Below, piece after piece: positions 15,362 through 17,493 of a stretch of 17,493 nucleotides of DNA. The notes beneath the pieces were generated by a model. That model did no database searches and was not told the DNA's origin. It saw nothing but the letters and a program-made list of their open reading frames with translations. Position 1 is the first letter of the stretch; each line of letters starts with the position of its first letter. This stretch comes from Anaerolineae bacterium (GTDB lineage Bacteria > Chloroflexota > Anaerolineae > UBA4142), in assembly GCA_027457205.1 (NCBI GenBank), contig DAIDTM010000526.1:1-17493 (forward strand), written 5' to 3'. A program made the position numbers and the translations under genes.

Positions 15362-15552
15362 GGATTGACAGAGGCGGGCGACCTGGCTTGCTAGTCGTCT
15401 AGTCGCTTGGTCGCCTAGTCTGTGACGACAAGACTATTTGACCCTCTGACGACTCGACTAACTTACAGTTGCGGGACAGCGTCGGACTTGCACCGACTTC
15501 GCCATTTGTGCCTGCGCATCCGGGCGTTCAGGCACCTCTATCACGCTATTCA
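15362..15552 (-). ncRNA. Cobalamin riboswitch
   Basis: The minus strand carries the hallmarks of the cobalamin aptamer. These are AGAGGTGCC at the 5' side (about 15534-15542), the B12 box core GGTGCAAGTCC continuing to CCCGCAACTGTAAG (15462-15497), and the 3' element AGCCAGG...CCCGCCTCT (15371-15387). AGAGG and CCTCT can close the aptamer. High adenosylcobalamin should cause termination and shut the whole import and assembly operon. The segment between the B12 box and the 3' element is about 70 bases of CTAGTC/CGAC repeats that fold into extra stems. Boundaries are approximate. Confidence 0.93.
15391..15460. repeat. CTAGTC/CGAC repeat insert inside the riboswitch
   Basis: CTAGTC occurs at 15391, 15399 and 15415, mixed with GTCGC, GACGAC and GACTCGACTA units. 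On the minus strand, TAGTCT and AGACTA can form a small hairpin (15436-15416), and AGTCGTC can pair with GACGACT. The insert occupies the variable peripheral arm of the aptamer, where length changes are tolerated. Confidence 0.55.
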
Positions 15553-15563
15553 GTTGTACCGAG

Positions 15564-15592
15564 AATTTAGCACACTCGCGAGAAAAAGTCAA
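15564..15592 (-). promoter_or_regulatory. Promoter of the B12 operon
   Basis: On the minus strand TTGACT (15592-15587) is followed after exactly 17 bases by TAAATT (15569-15564). Both hexamers are close to the sigma70-type consensus. A start about seven bases downstream (near 15557) would place the riboswitch at the very 5' end of the RNA. The insertion sequence lies 22 bases upstream of the -35 box, so the promoter core is intact. Confidence 0.75.
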
Positions 15593-15614
15593 ACGATGCC
15601 ACGGCTCACGGCTG

Positions 15615-15641
15615 GGGTGAAGTTCACCTTGGGGGTAAGTT
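15615..15641 (+). repeat. Left terminal inverted repeat of the IS
   Basis: The outer 16 bases are GGGTGAAGTTCACCTT, followed by GGGGGTAAGTT. The reverse complement of 17043-17069 differs only at two inner positions. The repeat also carries the -35 region of the transposase promoter. Confidence 0.85.
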
Positions 15642-15650
15642 TGGTATAAT
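15623..15650 (+). promoter_or_regulatory. Transposase promoter
   Basis: A perfect TATAAT lies at 15645-15650, with TTCACC 16 bases upstream at 15623-15628 inside the terminal repeat. AAGGAG at 15669-15674 then precedes the ATG at 15684. Having the -35 box in the end repeat lets transposase binding repress its own promoter, a common IS arrangement. Confidence 0.6.
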
Positions 15651-15683
15651 GCCGGGCATTCTGTCGAGAAGGAGTCCCCGCCG

Positions 15684-17060
15684 ATGAAAAGCCAAACGAT
15701 GAAACCGACCCATGCCGAAATGAAAGCATCCCTGCTGGCAAAAGCCGAAGCGACCATTGATGAGTTGTTGCAGTGGGCGGACGAGACGCCGCATCCGAAT
15801 CTGACACAAATCGAGGAGATTGTGCTCCAGCTGCGCCAAGAATTCGGGCAAGCCTTGGCTGAGACGACCATTCAAGCGCAAGACACCCTGCACCCGGTGA
15901 ACCTGCCCACCTGTCCCCCGTGTGGTCGGTCTATGCAACCGAAAGGAAACAAAGCCAAGACCGTCGTCTCGCGGGTCGGGGAACTGCCGCTCGTCCGTCA
16001 GCATTACGACTGCCCGCGCTGTCAGCACGGGCTTTTCCCCCTCGATGAGCAACTTCAGACCTGGGATGCCGGGTGGAGTGAGCAAGTCGCCCAATCTGCC
16101 GTGTGGCTCTATGCCCAAGTGGACGATCACTGGGCTGAGCAGATTTTGGCACAGATTGGGGGCATTCCTATTTCCGACACGAGCATTTGGCGGCGGGTGA
16201 AGGTCTGGGGTGAGAAAATTAAGGCGCAAGAAGAAGCCCAGTGCGTCACGGCGAATGCGTTGCCCGCACGAGGGACCGTGATGCGGGGCACCGAGTCTAG
16301 GTCGCAGGACATGGGCGTGGCGATGGACGCCGCCAAAATCTACATTCGAAATGAGGGGTGGAAAGACCTGAAAGCGGGCTGCGTGTTTGAGATTGCCCTG
16401 CGCCCCGAACGCGATCAGGAAAGTGGCGAGACGGTCGAGCGCGCTCATGCGGTGGCGAACAGCTACGTCGGATACTTGGGCGGTCCTGAAAAGTTTGGGA
16501 GTTTGATGTGGGCCGAAGCGTGTCGGCGCGGAGTGCCCCAGGCGCGGGATAGTATTGCTCTCGGGGATGGGGCTCCGTGGATTTGGAATTTGGTAGGCGA
16601 ACATTTTGGGAGTAGTTGGCAAGCCGTGGATTGGTTTCATGCCGATGAGCATCTCTACCAAGCTGCCCATCTGGTGTGGGGCGAAGGCAATACGCAGACC
16701 GTGCGGTGGGTGAAAGGCATGGAAAAGGTTCTGTATCAAGGGAATGCCTGGTATGTCGCCGAAACGCTGAAAGGCATAGGGAAAGATCATCCGAACGTGG
16801 CGGAAGTATTGCAAACCGAAGCCGGTTATTTCGAAGGCAACCAACGGCGGATGCAATACTTGGAGTTGCGCGAGAAGGGGTTCCCGATTGGCAGCGGTAT
16901 GGTCGAGAGTGCCTGCAAGCAATTTCGCGCGCGGTTTACAGGAGCGGGCATGCGGTGGAGTCGCGCCGGTGCCGAGCGTTTGATTCCCGCCCGCGCTGCC
17001 GTCATGAGTCATCGTTTCGATCAAGTGTGGGATGATGCCTACAACTCACCCCGAAGGTGA
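15684..17060 (+). CDS. ISKra4-family transposase
   Basis: The 458-residue DDE transposase is intact. The N-terminal part holds a helical region and a zinc-finger-like CPPC (77-80) and CPRC (110-113) pair. The catalytic core shows VAMDAAKIYIR (Asp215), WKDLKAGCVFE, IALGDGAPWIW (Asp295), VDWFHADEHL and the C-terminal block GFPIGSGMVESACKQFRARF (Glu408), then GAGMRWSRAGAERL. These are the hallmarks of the ISKra4 family. It starts nine bases after AAGGAG. A long open frame on the opposite strand is only a shadow of the GC-rich coding bias. Confidence 0.92.
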   Translation: MKSQTMKPTHAEMKASLLAKAEATIDELLQWADETPHPNLTQIEEIVLQLRQEFGQALAETTIQAQDTLHPVNLPTCPPCGRSMQPKGNKAKTVVSRVGELPLVRQHYDCPRCQHGLFPLDEQLQTWDAGWSEQVAQSAVWLYAQVDDHWAEQILAQIGGIPISDTSIWRRVKVWGEKIKAQEEAQCVTANALPARGTVMRGTESRSQDMGVAMDAAKIYIRNEGWKDLKAGCVFEIALRPERDQESGETVERAHAVANSYVGYLGGPEKFGSLMWAEACRRGVPQARDSIALGDGAPWIWNLVGEHFGSSWQAVDWFHADEHLYQAAHLVWGEGNTQTVRWVKGMEKVLYQGNAWYVAETLKGIGKDHPNVAEVLQTEAGYFEGNQRRMQYLELREKGFPIGSGMVESACKQFRARFTGAGMRWSRAGAERLIPARAAVMSHRFDQVWDDAYNSPRR

Positions 17061-17069
17061 ACTTCACCC
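17043..17069 (-). repeat. Right terminal inverted repeat of the IS
   Basis: The inverted copy of 15615-15641, 25 of 27 positions identical. It includes the last codons and stop (17058-17060) of the transposase gene. Beyond 17069 the match ends abruptly, which sets the element boundary. Confidence 0.85.
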
Positions 17070-17072
17070 GGA

Positions 17073-17101
17073 TTGCCCCTGGGTTGGGCTTGTGCTATAC
17101 T
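17073..17101 (+). promoter_or_regulatory. Promoter of the small SANT-like gene
   Basis: TTGCCC (17073-17078) is followed after exactly 17 bases by TATACT (17096-17101). The -35 box starts only three bases beyond the right end of the insertion sequence, so the element landed almost on this promoter without breaking it. Confidence 0.6.
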
Positions 17102-17132
17102 GGGAACAAATCTGCTCACCCGAGGAGGAAAA

Positions 17133-17300
17133 ATGTCCCCAGCCAAACACGCCAAGCCGTGGAGCAAGGACGATGTGGCGATGCTCAAGAAACTGTACGG
17201 CAAGAAAGTCGTTCACCGCGACATCGCCAAACAACTGAAGCGGACCGTGGGCGCGATTGAATCGAAAGCGAAAGAGATTGGCATCACCGCGAAGAGGTGA
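17133..17300 (+). CDS. Small SANT/Myb-like putative DNA-binding protein
   Basis: The 55-residue protein starts at the ATG at 17133-17135, four bases after a strong GAGGAGG site. The segment PWSKDDVAMLKKLYGKK (9-25), then HRDIAKQLKRTVGAIESKAK and EIGI, fits a three-helix SANT/Myb-like fold: an initial Trp, an acidic first helix and a recognition-like helix ending in the typical VGAIESKAKEIGI. Small stand-alone proteins of this type are widespread in bacteria, with no settled function. It has its own promoter and terminator, is basic (Lys-rich) and lies outside the insertion sequence ends. A regulatory or nucleoid role is a guess. Confidence 0.8.
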   Translation: MSPAKHAKPWSKDDVAMLKKLYGKKVVHRDIAKQLKRTVGAIESKAKEIGITAKR

Positions 17301-17327
17301 AATCCCCGCAGGAACGGAGCGTATGCA

Positions 17328-17360
17328 AAAAGGACGACTCAGCCATGCAGTCGTCCTTTT
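17328..17360. terminator. Bidirectional intrinsic terminator
   Basis: AAAAGGACGACT (17328-17339) and AGTCGTCCTTTT (17349-17360) form a perfect 12-base stem with a 9-base loop, with A-runs on one side and T-runs on the other. It ends the SANT-like gene on the plus strand. It also overlaps the stop codon of the minus-strand gene that enters from the right, so it can serve both convergent genes. Confidence 0.85.
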
Positions 17361-17493
17361 AGATTTCGATGCGCTTCGCGTGGCGCCACGCCGGCGCAAT
17401 CTCCGAGGACAGCACCAGGCAGCGCGTGCGCGGTCGCCGCGGCTCGTACGCGGGATCGTGGAAGCGCATCCCCGCGAATACGTGGGCGAACAC
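17359..17493 (-). CDS. C-terminal end of an unidentified protein (partial)
   Basis: A minus-strand frame is open from the window edge to TAA at 17361-17359 and gives 44 residues. These include FAHVFAGMRFHDPAYEPRR, CLVLSSEIAPAW and an end RHAKRIEI. The composition is that of an ordinary globular protein and the frame ends exactly in a strong terminator, which supports a real gene. I do not recognise the family. Confidence 0.55.
   Translation of the reverse strand: MFAHVFAGMRFHDPAYEPRRPRTRCLVLSSEIAPAWRHAKRIEI

Larger units (their letters stand above)
15615..17069 (+). mobile_element. ISKra4-like insertion sequence
   Basis: Twenty-seven-base terminal inverted repeats (15615-15641 and 17043-17069) match at 25 positions. 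Each begins with GGGTGAAGTTCACCTT, itself nearly a palindrome. They enclose one intact transposase gene, whose stop codon lies inside the right repeat. No convincing target-site duplication is seen in the flanks (left flank ends ACGGCTG, right flank begins GGATTGC). The element is about 1455 bases and appears complete, with intact ends and an open transposase, so it may still be active. Confidence 0.85.

Noticed and set aside
15391..15460. Possible CRISPR-like array
   Set aside because: The units are 6-8 bases, irregular, with no unique spacers, and lie within the riboswitch.
15624..17024. A 466-residue open frame on the minus strand opposite the transposase
   Set aside because: It is antisense to a clear ISKra4 transposase with intact catalytic motifs, and it has a Pro/His/Arg-rich, motif-free translation.
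15605..17080. Target-site duplication around the insertion sequence
   Set aside because: The bases outside the terminal repeats do not match as direct repeats of 3-10 bases.

Overview
The window holds a single long corrinoid (vitamin B12) uptake, salvage and nucleotide-loop assembly operon on the minus strand (about 15.5 kb down to 247). An insertion sequence and two small flanking genes lie at the right edge, and the tail of an unrelated gene at the left edge. The DNA is GC-rich. The extracytoplasmic B12-binding lipoprotein has a long Thr/Pro-rich linker after its lipobox, a style common in Chloroflexota. With the dense, overlapping gene order this suggests a Chloroflexota-like bacterium, but that is an inference from style and no marker gene is present. 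BluB needs O2, so the host probably meets oxygen at least at times.

Operon layout, in the direction of transcription: a sigma70-type promoter (15564-15592), a cobalamin riboswitch (about 15362-15552) and an intrinsic terminator with a visible competing pairing (15280-15346). Next come the uptake genes btuF, btuC and btuD, then cobO, cbiA, a second BtuF-like protein with no signal peptide, and an in-frame bluB-cobT fusion. After these come a dihydropyrimidine-dehydrogenase-like FMN/4Fe-4S protein, cbiZ, cbiB, cobD, cobC, cobQ, cobS and cobU. That is fifteen reading frames, most joined by 4-8 base overlaps or very short gaps.

How the genes work together: BtuFCD imports corrinoids. CobO adenylates them. 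CbiZ clips the lower-ligand arm of salvaged adenosylcobinamide-type corrinoids to give adenosylcobyric acid. CbiA and CobQ amidate earlier ring intermediates. CobD and CbiB add the aminopropanol-phosphate arm, and CobU activates it with GTP. BluB makes 5,6-dimethylbenzimidazole, CobT activates it, CobS joins the two halves and CobC removes a phosphate. No corrin-ring genes are present, so here the operon is an import, remodelling and finishing module. Two members do not fit the textbook set: the PreA-like flavoprotein, whose usual catalytic cysteine segment looks replaced, and the cytoplasmic BtuF-like protein.

Right side: an intact ISKra4-like insertion sequence (15615-17069, 27-base terminal inverted repeats matching at 25 positions) sits between the operon promoter and the divergent promoter of a 55-residue SANT/Myb-like protein. 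A strong bidirectional terminator and the C-terminal end of a minus-strand gene close the window.

A recurring oddity is a set of short repeat-like or palindromic inserts. They lie inside cobQ, cbiZ and btuD in frame, inside the riboswitch, and in two gaps between genes.
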